Source: Epithemia pelagica
Taxonomy: Eukaryota; Bacillariophyta; Bacillariophyceae; Surirellales; Surirellaceae
Reading direction: 5' to 3'
Assembly: GCA_946965045.2 (NCBI GenBank)
Contig: OX337228.1
Location: forward strand, 124,001-188,000
Length of the DNA: 64,000 bases
The position numbers were made by a program, and so were the translations under genes. The notes beneath the pieces were generated by a model. The model saw nothing but the letters and a program-made list of their open reading frames with translations. It was not told the origin of the DNA and ran no database searches. Shown here piece after piece: positions 1 to 10,950 of this stretch (within the stretch, counting starts at the first letter, position 1; each line of letters opens with the position of its first letter).

Positions 1-300
1 CTTGTCCGGAACCATGACTCCAAGAGTTTGCGTTTTTCGGAGGCTTGCCAGCCCATCCACGGAGGATGATCTTTCTCGTCCATCCAGCACGACAAGGTTG
101 TTGTCAACCAGAGTTGCTCGGTAATTGAAAATAGTTGAAAAGGTCATTGCGAACAAACTTTTTTCCGCCGCGCGGCGTGGTTCGACGAGGTTCCTCACGC
201 GGCAGTGCGTCGCTTCGCATTTCCAGTCTCGACCTGTGTCACACAGTCCATCACTTGACACACATACTACCATCCCACAGCAGTCCACCACCATCACACC
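1..300. other. left edge, no assignable gene
   Basis: Several frames on both strands stay open over positions 1-124, so this could be the edge of a neighbouring gene, but no frame has a recognisable motif and I do not assign one. Positions 125-300 are probably the 5' leader of the gene starting at 301. Confidence 0.3.
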
Positions 301-744
301 ATGGGCTGCGCTCCCTCCAAACTCCCTCCCGAAGGACACCAGCTCCTCGCCCACGACACACACGTGACAATCAAAGAACCAGTGTGGGTCCGCTTGACCT
401 TTCGCCACCTCCGCACCCCCCACAAGCGTGCCAACTACTTGTTCCTGCGGACCAAGGGGTCGCTGGCCATTTCCAATCAACGCATCCTGGGCTACATTCG
501 GAACAAACGCGGACGAATGGAACGACAAGTGAATGTGGCCTTGGATGACACGGCCACCAGCACCCGAAGCATACAGTTTGCCGTCAATGAAAAAGGCCAG
601 TTTGTCGTGCACGCGGATTTGGCCGTGACCCAGCCAGGCGGAAGATACGCGGGGACCATGGAATTGGTCTATTGCCTCCCCGAGTCGGCGAGTACGACCG
701 TTCTCAGCCTTCTGCCCCCCGTACTCCTCCGTAGTCCTCGGTAG
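301..744 (+). CDS. small protein with acylation-type N-terminus
   Basis: A 147-aa protein beginning MGCAPSK. Gly2, Cys3 and Ser6-Lys7 fit the known pattern for N-myristoylation with adjacent palmitoylation, so attachment to the inner face of a membrane is inferred. The middle (residues about 30-115) alternates short beta-like and basic stretches (YLFLRTKGSLAIS, RNKRGRMERQVNVALDD) and could be a small beta-sandwich or PH-like fold; I do not recognise a named family. The start codon lies in a good context (acaccATGGGC). It is followed by 570 bp without a gene and then by the oxygenase array on the same strand. A larger 3' exon is possible but no clear splice donor was found. Function unknown. 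Confidence 0.6.
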   Translation: MGCAPSKLPPEGHQLLAHDTHVTIKEPVWVRLTFRHLRTPHKRANYLFLRTKGSLAISNQRILGYIRNKRGRMERQVNVALDDTATSTRSIQFAVNEKGQFVVHADLAVTQPGGRYAGTMELVYCLPESASTTVLSLLPPVLLRSPR

Positions 745-1314
745 TCCTTATACCGACCTACCGGGAAGTATGTGCTAAAAACCCACCAGTTTATCTTCTT
801 TTAGAAAACCAGCAACATATCTATCATTTGTTTGTATAAGATCCGAGAACCTTAGGTTATCTTATGACTACTAGTAGAAATCTATAGCCATTTCCCGTCG
901 CTACCATTCATTAGTTTTGCCGTCTTTTCTTCGACCAAAAATTCTTTATCGTTTCGACTTCCCACCGACACAACATTCCATATAGTCGCTGTGAATATAT
1001 ACGTCTATTAACCGCTAGGTACTCCTCAATACCCGGGGTAATCCATGTTTTCCAGGATTTCTATGAATTAGTCTCGACTCGCGCGCGCGCCATTTCCATG
1101 CTCGGTCCACCTCGGGAGTTCATTAATGCCGCTCACTCATTTTTCCCTCGAAATATTGTAATATTACATTGTCTCTCGATTCTCCATGGCGCAATCGCAG
1201 TCTGGTTCGTTTCCATCCTGTAACTGAGAGCAAGACTGTGACCTACACACACAAGACTCTTCTTGCAAGGTTTCTTTGTATTCGCAGACCAAGGAGGAAA
1301 CACCATACCAAGGA
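745..1314. other. intergenic, promoter region of oxygenase paralog 1
   Basis: No supported gene. It contains an alternating GC tract running into GCGCGCCATTTCC at 1085-1097, which recurs upstream of the other paralogs. The reading frame of paralog 1 is open from 1276, but only a TTG lies there; the first ATG is 1315. Confidence 0.5.
1085..1097 (+). promoter_or_regulatory. GCGCGCCA-type upstream motif, paralog 1
   Basis: GCGCGCCATTTCC about 220 bp before the ATG at 1315. Similar sequences precede paralogs 2, 3, 4 and 6. It resembles the reverse complement of an E2F/DP site (TTTSSCGC), but that identity is inference. Confidence 0.35.
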
Positions 1315-4300
1315 ATGTCTCGTGTGCCGGCAACATCCCTGGAGGCCCCCACTCATCATGCCATGGAGGTGGAGACGTTGGAGTCTAGTTTGGCCGCCCC
1401 CAAGAAGATCCTCACCCAACAAGAACAACAACCACAAGAGTCAAACCCAATCGTTTCGAGCGACGAAGCATCTCCCGTCGCAACGACCAGGGTACGTCCT
1501 GTGAGGGCCGAGGATGATCATGAGCATGAGGAAATGAAGGACCCTGGTCCAGCGAACGACACACACCAAAGAACAACAACAGAAGAGACGCCCACGTCAC
1601 TAAACAATGTGTGGGAAGCACTCGAGTCTCTCGATTCGGAAGGATGCGCTTGCACAGGAGGTTTAGCGACAGAGTTGCCCTTTTTACCAGGACTGGTGGT
1701 GGAAAGAGTCGGACAAGTCCAGGTACCAATGGATCCCGACACGGCCACCAAACTCCAAACAGGGCAACAACTACAACAACCACAACAATCGGTTCGGGAC
1801 AAGTCGGACCGTATGCTTCAAACGGTGGGTGACATTTTGGTTCCCAAAGACCACCAAGACAACTGTAACGTGGGTAATGGCACAATTCAAGTGGATGCCG
1901 ATAAGATCACATTGACGAATCCAGCCTGGTGTGCTGGTTTGAACGAGCTGACAAAAAGGGTATGCACCGATCTGGGTGTCAATCCTGACATGGTACAGTG
2001 TGAATTGGACCAGCTCTGGCTGCGTCAAGCCGGAGACGGTTCGAAACAGTATTGCAATACCGATGGAAGGTTTGCCACGTTGGTGATACAATTACCCAGT
2101 CGCTTTACTGGAGGCTCCTTTGTTGTGACTCACAAGGGCACTACCCAAACAGTTTCCCTGCAACATGCCGATACCTCTCCCTATCAATGTCGCTACGTGG
2201 CATACTACGCGGATTGTGAGCATGAGATTCGACCCATTGAGTCGGGTCATCAACTCGCTCTCGTGTATTCGCTCTGTTTTACCGGCAGCCAAGATTCGAA
2301 ACCGTCCCTGGCCAATGTCCAAGACGGTTCGTTCCGGTCGATCATGGAGAAATTGGACAAGAGTCAATCTCTCTTTGCTCTTCCCATGGATCATCGTTAC
2401 AGTTCGGTTTCATTGGCACAAGAAGGAATCAATGCCCTCCAGGGCAAGGATCGATGGGTAGCGCGGACGATTGCTCGAGTAAAGGGATGGGAACTACTCA
2501 TGGCCAAGATCAAGGGATGGGACATTCAGGAGAAGGACCACACAAAAATTTGCTGGGAAGAACTTTTCCACCAAGATGGAAAAAAGGCGAACGCGCATCA
2601 ATCCTGGCTCGACAAGGAACTCAACGTTGATTCGATCCAAAAGGGAGGCAATATATTGGCAGACGAACAGGGTGCCAAGGAAATGTGGAAGCTCGTAGAT
2701 TCGACCTACCACAAACAGTATCGTTCGTGTATTTTGATCGCCTTTTCTACGGCTACAGTCTTTGAGAGAGTCTGCCGTTCTGATTTCTCCAAAGCCTGTG
2801 AGGAAGTTCAAAAGAATCCGGCCCGTCTGGACAATGCCTTGGAGTTCATGACGAAATCCATACCAATTGTTCAATCTAAGGATTTTGTCATCCTCCACTC
2901 GTTCATTCAAGGCAAGAGCTTGTTTTGGTCGTCACTGAAGGCCATGATGCAGGGTCTGTCCAAATGCAAACAAGTTCCATCGTCGAATGTGATTTCTATT
3001 CTTGCCTTATTGATACAAGAACATGGATGGAACGACGAGAAGATGACTCCTATCCGTCTCTTTCTGGAGCAGCTTGCTTATATTGACAGCGAAGCGGGTT
3101 GCATGGAACTCTTGACCTTGATGGAGCATTTTTTGACAATCAAGAAAGTGCTACAGGACGACAAGGCTATCATGGACACTTTGGTGGAAAAGACGATTGA
3201 TAATTTTGCCAAGGGCACTGGAACCACGGATTCAAGCTTGCGCTATAGTGACATTGCTCCCAGGAACAGAGGCGAGATTTACAAGCGAATTGAAACACTT
3301 TCACAATCCCATGGATACGCAAACATTTCATCTGCTGCCAAGGCATGCTTGGACAGGATCCAAAAGATGAACAAAAGGGAGAAGCTGCTTCCGGCTTTGG
3401 AGGATCAGATTGCAGCTGTAGAATCCATTTATAACAAGATCCCTGCCGCGAAACTTGATACCTGTCTGGAAGTTTCGATCCTGGATACCTTTGCCCACTT
3501 GCTCAAGGACTACGGTGGTTACAGAATCAGTTTCTCAAAGGAGTTTCCCACCATTCACGCGTTTCTTAAGAGCACTCTTCTTACTGGGGATCTTTCAACG
3601 CTATTTTGGATGAGATGCGGTCGAAAATGAAACTCCCATCAACTCGCTTTTCTTCCATCTTGGCTTCCGTGATACAGGAACATGGATGGGACGACGAAAA
3701 AGCTGCTCCAGTCCGGCTCTATTTGGAACAGCTTCCTGACAAGGGAAAAAATAGCGATTGTTTTCAATTTATGGTGTTGATGAAGGACCTTTTTGCACTC
3801 AAGAAACCTTTGGAACAGACGGCACCAATTGACTCCCTGATACAAAAGGCCATCCGAAATTTCGACGAAGCAGAGGGAAAAGACGATCTAATGCTCCCCA
3901 TCACATCTACATTTAAAACAAGCCGTAAAAGTGATTTATGAAATGCTTGAAAAGCTTGGAAAGTCGCACGGATGGGATGGTGTATCATGTATTGCCAAGG
4001 CAATCTTTTTCCGAATCCAAAGATTGAATAAGGAGGAGGCATCCTGCTGGAGAGGCCGAGAGGAGAGACACTTGGTTGAGACTTTGGTCGAACAGATTGA
4101 AGCGTTGAAATCGTTTCACGCAAATATTCCGCCTGTTGATTGCGGTAAACTTTTGGAAGAATCGATTTTGGATGCATTTGCCGACGTGGTGGAAAACTAT
4201 AGTGCTGACAAAATCACTTCCTCGGACCACTTTCTAACCCTGCACTCTTTTTTCAAGGACAACTCCAAGTATGGGATTTTATTCAAGAAGATTCTAGAAG

Positions 4301-5610
4301 GGATGTTGTCTGAATCGAAACTCCCACCCGCGCCCCTTATATCCATCTTAGCATCCATGATCAAGGACTCTGGATGGAACGATGAGAAGGTGGCTCCGTT
4401 CCGTCTGCTTCTTGAACGGCTTGGTGAAACGGGGAAGAAAGTAAATTGCATTGACCTCTTGACCTTGATCGAGGTTTTTCTATCAATCAGGAAAGCTTTT
4501 GAGGACAAGTCTCGAATCGATTCCCTGATAGAAAAGGCTCTCCGTACTTTCGATACGGCAACAGGAGAATGTATTCCGTCGTATGACTCCGATGACTCAT
4601 ACGACTCCGACGATTACGAGTCCGAGGATTCATTCTGTCCATACGCATATCGACAAAAGAAGTCCAAGGCGTACTCCAACGAAGATGCAAGAGAGATTTA
4701 CGATCATCTTGAAAGGCTTGCGGAATCACAAACATGGGAGAGTATATCATGTGCTGTCAAGTCGTGCTTTGCCCGAATTCGAAATGTCAAGAAAAGAATG
4801 AATTTGAAATGTTTGGTCAAGCAGATTCGAGCGCTGGAATCAATTGCTAAGATCGTCCCCAGCATGGAGGTGGACAGTCTACGAGAACCCGTTCTCAAGG
4901 AGTTTGTGAGCTTTCTCACCGGTAAGAATGGTTGGTGGAAAGACTCGGAGCTTGAACGTATGCTAAAGAATCTCGCCATTTACGGAACTCCCGAAATGTT
5001 TCGAGATGTGGAAAGCTGGGCATCCGCGGACACCTCCTCAAGTCTTGCGAAAGTGGACTCTGTATTCCAAAAGCTCACTTCTACCAGTATCAACGCTAGG
5101 TACATGAAGGCCAAAGACAAATGTATCGCTCATGTACATAAATGTGTTCGCAACCAAAAAGTTGATGAGCTTATATGTGAAGAGGAGCGTCTGATCCGGG
5201 AGACTTCAGACGGTCCTCCAGAGTTTTCTTGGAGCAGACCATTTGCCGAAACAGGACATAAAGGGTTGGATGCTTTTCTTCAAAGCGATCGACCCGGTTC
5301 TTATGAAATTCGCGTGGGAGGGGGAAAAGACAACGCCAAGAGTGTTGTGCGAAATGGCACAATCATATCCCACGGTGATGCCGAAGACATTCAAGTGGAA
5401 ATCAAGGCTAGTAACAAGACGGGGAAGAATGCGTCCGTGATTGTGACCAAAATTGAGGAGACAGATCGCACCGAAATGGAGAACTCCTACCAAGATAATA
5501 TTCGAGAGCTTGCCGAAGTGCGTGCCAAACTGGAACAATTGGGCCATCGGAAACGTCCAACGGGACAAAAAGAGCGTCCGAAGAAACGCGCCAAAGTAGG
5601 AAGAAAGTGA
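1315..5610 (+). pseudogene. 2OG-Fe(II) oxygenase paralog 1, two frameshifts
   Basis: Same architecture as the intact paralogs: N-terminal motif NPIVSSDEASP, oxygenase domain, three helical repeat units (HGWNDEK, HGWDDEK, SGWNDEK) and the conserved C-terminal module ending in a basic KKRAK-type stretch. Alignment with paralog 2 shows one base missing near 3571-3573 and one extra base near 3927-3930 (in CGTAAAAG). The 3572-3928 segment reads correctly in the shifted frame (SSYWGSFNAILDEM), so the damage looks recent and the two shifts cancel. Without them the product would be about 1431 aa. The active site is also degenerate: where other members have KKHRDTEKADG this one reads SKQYCNTDG, losing the metal-binding His and Asp, and the 2OG-binding Arg is Gln (SGHQLAL). 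It could be a sequencing or assembly artefact, but the loss of HxD shows it is non-catalytic in any case. The start at 1315 is the first ATG in the frame. Confidence 0.8.
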
Positions 5611-5978
5611 TCTTGAGTGATAACTGATACATAAAGTCTGATATTCGACGACATGGTTAGCCTCTTTCGGAGCTCTTCAGTGACCTCTGTTGTCTTTCGA
5701 TCCGAGATATTTTTGTTGTGAGTCAATGTGCTGTTGTAACGTCAAGAGATGTCCCCCCGCGTGCGCGCCATTTGCGCTACCTCCACGCGCAAAATCCACG
5801 CCAACAATCCGACTCGGGATTGGAATCGGATGCGTGTTTTCCCTCTTGACCATGGCGAACTCACTGTCTGTTTCCTCTCAATCCTTTTCCTCAACACTGT
5901 GGCCTTCCCTTTGTTGAGTAGCAAGTTCAAGGTTTCACATCTGTGAAGGGGTTGATTTCAAAACAGTAAGAAGACACC
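5611..5978. other. intergenic, promoter region of paralog 2
   Basis: No gene. Contains the GTGCGCGCCATTTGC motif at 5761-5775 and a second ACGCGCAAAA-like stretch at 5785-5794. Confidence 0.5.
5761..5775 (+). promoter_or_regulatory. GCGCGCCA-type upstream motif, paralog 2
   Basis: GTGCGCGCCATTTGC about 205 bp before the ATG at 5979, matching the position and core of the motif before paralog 1. Confidence 0.35.
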
Positions 5979-8900
5979 ATGTCGTCCCCTGTTGTACCAT
6001 TGGCGGCAAATGACAGCGCCCCCAAACCAATGGATACGAGTATGGACGTAGAGAATTCGGCAGCCAGGATCCTCCAAGAAGAAGATTCCAACCCAATCAT
6101 ATCGAGCGATGCGGTATCTCCGGTCACTGTGGCACAGGTGCATCCTGTAATGGCAGAGGATGATGAGAAAATGGCGGAGGACCATGAACAAGCGGTCGAC
6201 CATGAAACACGTGATGAGACGACCACGCCATCGTCCCTCAATGATGTGTATCAGGCTCTGGGTTCCCTCGACTCGGAAGGATGCGCTTGCACAGGAGGTT
6301 TAGCTACAGAGTTGCCATCCATGCCCGGGTTGGTTGTAGAGGGAGTGGGAAAAGTCAAGCTACCGATTGATCCAGAAATTGCTTCCAAACTCCAATCCGT
6401 ATCCAGTGGCCTATGCTATCAAGAAGTGGGTGACATTTTGGTTCCAGTCGAGGCTACTGACGCTGACATGACTCAAATCGATGCCAAAAAAGTAACCGTT
6501 ACGAATCCTACCTGGTCGACAGGAATTAGAGCCCTGACGAAAAGGGTTTGTACTGCTCTCGGGGTCGACCCGGATCTAGTGCGAATGGAGCTATCCAATC
6601 TCTTGTTGAATCAAGAGAGCGACTGTTCGAAAAAGCATCGAGATTTGAAAAAGATGGATGGAAAGTTTGCATCCCTGATGGTACAACTACCAAGCCACTT
6701 TACGGGAGGGTCCTTTGGAGTGACTTACAATGGCAACACCAAGACGTTTTCCATGCAAGATCCGGAAACATGTCCATTTAGCTGCCAATTTGTGGCACAT
6801 TATGCCGATTGTGAGCATGCGATTTTGCCCATTGAGTCGGGCCATCAGCTCGTGCTTGTTTATTCTCTCTGTTATATTGGTAGCGAATCTTCCAAACCGT
6901 CCCTGACCAATGTCAAAGAAGGTTCATTGGGGTCGGTGATGCAGAAATTGGACCAGGGTCAATCTCTTTTCGCCATCCCCATTGATCACCAGTATGAATC
7001 TATGGCACTGGCACAACATGGAGTCGATGCTCTAAAGGGCAAGGATCGATGTCTGGCTCGGACGATTGTTCGAGCAGAGGGGTGGGACATTGTGATTGTT
7101 AAGGCCGATGGATTGGACATGAATTCCAACTTTCCTGGGATGATTTTCTTTAGAGAACTATTTGACCCAAATGGAAGAGATGCAAAATCTCATCAAAAAT
7201 GGCTAGAAAAGGAACTTAGCTTTTGGTTGCTGAAGAAGGGAGGCAGCGTGTTGGCCAATGAGGATGAAGCCAAGGCTATGTGTGAAGTCGAAGACTCGAC
7301 GGATCCGACCCACTATTCATATCGTACGTGCATTTTGATCGCCTTTTCCACACATGCGGTCTTTGAGCAAGTTTGTCGCTCCGATTTCTCCAAGGCAGTG
7401 GAAGAAGTTCAAAAGAATCCAAACCTTTTTGACCGTGTATTGGAGTTCATGAAAACGTCAAAGCCAATCCTGTACTCCAAGAATTTTCTCATCCTCTACT
7501 CTTTGATGGAAGGAAAGAGCATGTTTTGGTCATCATTGGATGCAATGATGGAGGGACTGTCAAAAAATAAACGAGAAGTACCATCCTTCCAAGTAATTTC
7601 CATCCTTGCCACCTTGATAAAGGAAAATGGGTGGAACGACGAGAAGATAGCTCCTATACGTTTTTATCTCGAAGAGGTTACAGAACCTTCAAGAATGAAT
7701 GATTGCATGGACCTCTTGACATTGATAGAGCACTTTCTCACCATCAAGAAAGTGGTACATAATGAGAAGACAGTACTGGAAACGTTGATCGAACAGACAG
7801 TTCACAATTTTGACAAGAGATCAAGATATTCGGTTGATGGTTCAATCTCTCCTTCACGTAGAGGCGAGATTTACAAGCGTCTTGAATCACTGGCCCTATG
7901 CCATGGATACGCAAGCATTTCATCTGCTGCCAAGGCATGCTTTGTTCGAATCCGTGAGGTCGACAACATGAAGACGTGGAACTACCTACCTTGGGCGATT
8001 GAAACGGAGACGCTGCTGCCGACTTTGGTCGAGCAAATGGAAGCTGTAGAATCCATGCATACCAATGTCGCTGGCGCTAAACTGGATACCAGTCTAGAGG
8101 AATCGATACTCGATGCCTTTTCCGGTATGGTGAAGCACGACTTATTTTGCCGAATCAGTTTTTCAAAGGAGCTTCCTACCATTCACGCTTTTCTGAAGAA
8201 TCACTCCTCCTATTGGTCAACCTTCAACGCTATGTTGCAAGAAAGCAAGTGGAAATGGAAACTCCCATGCTCGTCGTTCACTTCCATACTAGCTTCCGTT
8301 ATACAGGAACATGGATGGGACGACGAAAAGATGGGTTCAGTCCGGCTTGTTTTGGAACAGCTTCCTGACATCGCACAAAAATGCGATTGCATTGAATTCT
8401 TGGAGTTGATTGAGCGACTGCTGTTATTAAAGACAACTCTGGGAGATAAGGCACCGATTGATTCCCTGATAGAACGGACCATCGAAAATTTTGACATGGA
8501 CGATTTTGACATGGACGATGCTGAGGAGGGAAGAGGTGGAGCGTCAAGTAAAACCAGAAAGGCCATTTATAGTTTGATTGAAAGGCGAGTCAAGGTACAT
8601 GGATGGGAGCGTCTAGCTGCTGCTGTCGACTCCTGCGTTGTCAGAACCCACAAACTTGTTCCTTGCGATGAGGATGCGTGGCTTGAGATCTTTCTGGAGC
8701 AGATTGATTGGGTGAAATCACTTCGTGCCAATAAACGTCTCGAGACATCCATTGTGGATTCGTTGGAGGGAGTTGTCCACAGAGAGATTTTGGATTCGTT
8801 GGAGGGAGTGACGTGGAACTACAGTCAGACGAAACTTACTTCCTCAGATCGCTTCACCACCCTTCACTCATATTTCAAGCACGACATCACTTACTGGAAT

Positions 8901-10136
8901 TTTTTCGAGGAAATTCTCGAAAGGTTGGATAATGAATCCAAACCACCGCCTTGTAATCTCACATCGATCTTAGCATCCACCATACAGGAACGCGGGTGGC
9001 TCGATTACAAGGTGGCTCCGATCCGTCAATTTCTGGAACAACTTGCTGAAAAAGGAAGCAACGTCAATTGTATTGATTTCTTGACCTTTCTCGGGGTCTT
9101 GTTCTCGCTCAGGAAATTGCTGGAGCTCCGGGCGCCAATTCAGTCTCTGATTGGAGATATGATCTGTAATTTCGAATGGCAAACAGAACAAGGACAATTG
9201 CCCCGAATGTACTTCACGAATGAAAATCCAAAACAGATTTACAAGCGGCTTGAAACGCTGGGGGGATCTGACGCTCGCGATATATCACGTGTCATAAATG
9301 CATGCTTTGTCCGAATTCGTAAAATCAACGAAAGGAAAACCATTTTTGAGCATATGAACGACCAGATTAAAGCGATTGAGTCAATTGCTACTCATGTTGC
9401 GGACATAGAGACAGACTATCTTCGAGAACCTATATTCAGAGGGTTTGTGAGTTCTCTCACGAGCGGTGGTTTTGGGGAGGCCTCCGAAATTCAAAGAATG
9501 TTAGAGAAACTGGTCATGCACGGCACCGCTGAGATGTTTGGAGATGTGAAAACCTGGGCAAGCACAGCCTCGTCCTCAAGGCTAAGGGTACTCGACTCGG
9601 CATTCCAAAAGCTGTCGTCTACGAGTCACAACGTGTCGAATGCAGATGTCATTGAAGAGTGTATAACGTATGTGCGTACTCGGGCCCGCCAACAGAAAGT
9701 TACTAAGTTGAAAAATCAAGAGAGACAGCTGATTTCTTTGACTGAAGATGGCCCTCCAGTGTTTTCTTGGAGAATACCTAGCGCGAACACAGGCAACGAT
9801 AGTTTGGACGCTTTTCTCCAAAGCTCTCGACCAGGTCCTTTAACAATATGTGTGGGAGGAGGAATAGGCCATGCCAGGAGTGTGGCACGTAATGGCTCAA
9901 TCATGTCCCAAGACTATGCCGACGAGATTGGTGTGTATCTATTTGAAAGTCAGGAGAGAGGCAACCGCGCATCTGTAATGGTGTTCAAAACAAAGAGACT
10001 GCACGATACCCAGCTTGCGAGATACGAGTCGAATGTTGAAAAGCTTGCCAACGTGTGCGCTCAACTGGAAAGACTGGGTCGTCGTCCCCGTGAGCGAGCG
10101 GAAGAAGAGCCTCCCACGAAACGTTCTAAAGTATAG
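5979..10136 (+). CDS. 2OG-Fe(II) oxygenase with helical repeats, paralog 2
   Basis: A 1385-aa protein. Residues 1-85 are acidic and disordered with the family motif NPIISSDAVSP. Residues about 86-305 form a prolyl-hydroxylase-like 2-oxoglutarate/Fe(II) dioxygenase: HRD at 220-222 and His280 (YADCEH) supply the iron triad. Position 290, normally the Arg that binds the 2OG carboxylate, is Gln (SGHQLVL). The segment that reads QAPHGRGMETI in paralogs 4-6 is replaced by an unrelated sequence. Residues about 500-1180 hold three divergent alpha-helical units marked by GWNDEK, GWDDEK and GWLDYK. The C-terminal module (FSWRIPSANTG, VGGGIGHARS) ends in PPTKRSK, a likely nuclear signal. ATG is in the context gacaccATG, shared with paralog 4. 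Substrate unknown; 2OG binding is doubtful because of Gln290. Confidence 0.85.
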   Translation: MSSPVVPLAANDSAPKPMDTSMDVENSAARILQEEDSNPIISSDAVSPVTVAQVHPVMAEDDEKMAEDHEQAVDHETRDETTTPSSLNDVYQALGSLDSEGCACTGGLATELPSMPGLVVEGVGKVKLPIDPEIASKLQSVSSGLCYQEVGDILVPVEATDADMTQIDAKKVTVTNPTWSTGIRALTKRVCTALGVDPDLVRMELSNLLLNQESDCSKKHRDLKKMDGKFASLMVQLPSHFTGGSFGVTYNGNTKTFSMQDPETCPFSCQFVAHYADCEHAILPIESGHQLVLVYSLCYIGSESSKPSLTNVKEGSLGSVMQKLDQGQSLFAIPIDHQYESMALAQHGVDALKGKDRCLARTIVRAEGWDIVIVKADGLDMNSNFPGMIFFRELFDPNGRDAKSHQKWLEKELSFWLLKKGGSVLANEDEAKAMCEVEDSTDPTHYSYRTCILIAFSTHAVFEQVCRSDFSKAVEEVQKNPNLFDRVLEFMKTSKPILYSKNFLILYSLMEGKSMFWSSLDAMMEGLSKNKREVPSFQVISILATLIKENGWNDEKIAPIRFYLEEVTEPSRMNDCMDLLTLIEHFLTIKKVVHNEKTVLETLIEQTVHNFDKRSRYSVDGSISPSRRGEIYKRLESLALCHGYASISSAAKACFVRIREVDNMKTWNYLPWAIETETLLPTLVEQMEAVESMHTNVAGAKLDTSLEESILDAFSGMVKHDLFCRISFSKELPTIHAFLKNHSSYWSTFNAMLQESKWKWKLPCSSFTSILASVIQEHGWDDEKMGSVRLVLEQLPDIAQKCDCIEFLELIERLLLLKTTLGDKAPIDSLIERTIENFDMDDFDMDDAEEGRGGASSKTRKAIYSLIERRVKVHGWERLAAAVDSCVVRTHKLVPCDEDAWLEIFLEQIDWVKSLRANKRLETSIVDSLEGVVHREILDSLEGVTWNYSQTKLTSSDRFTTLHSYFKHDITYWNFFEEILERLDNESKPPPCNLTSILASTIQERGWLDYKVAPIRQFLEQLAEKGSNVNCIDFLTFLGVLFSLRKLLELRAPIQSLIGDMICNFEWQTEQGQLPRMYFTNENPKQIYKRLETLGGSDARDISRVINACFVRIRKINERKTIFEHMNDQIKAIESIATHVADIETDYLREPIFRGFVSSLTSGGFGEASEIQRMLEKLVMHGTAEMFGDVKTWASTASSSRLRVLDSAFQKLSSTSHNVSNADVIEECITYVRTRARQQKVTKLKNQERQLISLTEDGPPVFSWRIPSANTGNDSLDAFLQSSRPGPLTICVGGGIGHARSVARNGSIMSQDYADEIGVYLFESQERGNRASVMVFKTKRLHDTQLARYESNVEKLANVCAQLERLGRRPRERAEEEPPTKRSKV

Positions 10137-10950
10137 GATATATGACAGAAGCGATTGTGATTGATGAATGATCTCGATGTGGCACATTGGGAGCTATGGC
10201 AGAAGCAATTGCGCTTGATAAATGATAGATAGTGTTATGTTCCATGACATGCCTCACGGTATTCGGACGAGTTACTAATCCATGACTTTAGCTCCTTGAG
10301 CGTGAGATTTTCTCGAAGGATGCAATCCCACTTTCACGTTCAGCTTGTGGGGCGCATTCCTGTCCTTTTGACCTCGGACTTGTGTTGGTAAACTGCCTCT
10401 ATCGTGTTTTGTTTGCCGACTTGACATTTGATTTGTTGGAGGTGAGGGGATGGAGGAGGGGGACGACTACCATTTTGTCAGGCATGTCCCGGTGTGATAC
10501 GACACATACTGCTACTCCTACTCCTAGTGGGTAGTATTAGGGAGAGCACATAGCTCGAATTCCTGCCCAATGCGTCCGGCTTTTAATTTTTGAACAATTT
10601 TTCCGAAAAATTCGAAAATCGTTTTCTTTTCTTCTCTAGACTAAGGAGATGGGCAGTCGCACTTTTACAGCTTTCTCCCGACTTAGGCGGGACTCATCCT
10701 GCTTGGAGTCGCGTTGCGTGAGCGCGCCAAGTTTAAGCCGATCACACCCGTCGGCCGTCGGGCCACCTCGGGGACGGATTGCCACACATCTCTTCGTCGA
10801 ACACCTTGTTTGCAAATTTCAACAACAAGACCTTTCGGCGTTTCGCTGTCTTCTCTTGATTGTGACCTTCTCTACTCTGTTCAGCAATTTCAAGAATTGT
10901 CTCTTCGCTTATTGAGAGGGAATCGAAAGAGCTAAGAACAAGACGACGAC
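10137..10950. other. intergenic, promoter region of paralog 3
   Basis: No supported gene; open frames here are short and unlike the family. Just after the stop of paralog 2, positions 10141-10170 read in another frame as TEAIVIDE plus stop, resembling the EVIVI tail of paralogs 3 and 6, a likely relic of an older C-terminus. AGCGCGCCAAGTTT lies at 10721-10734. Confidence 0.45.
10721..10734 (+). promoter_or_regulatory. GCGCGCCA-type upstream motif, paralog 3
   Basis: AGCGCGCCAAGTTT about 220 bp before the ATG at 10951. Confidence 0.35.

Noticed and set aside
10649-10935. Short plus-strand frames upstream of paralog 3
   Set aside because: They overlap the leader and upstream motif and have no match to the family.
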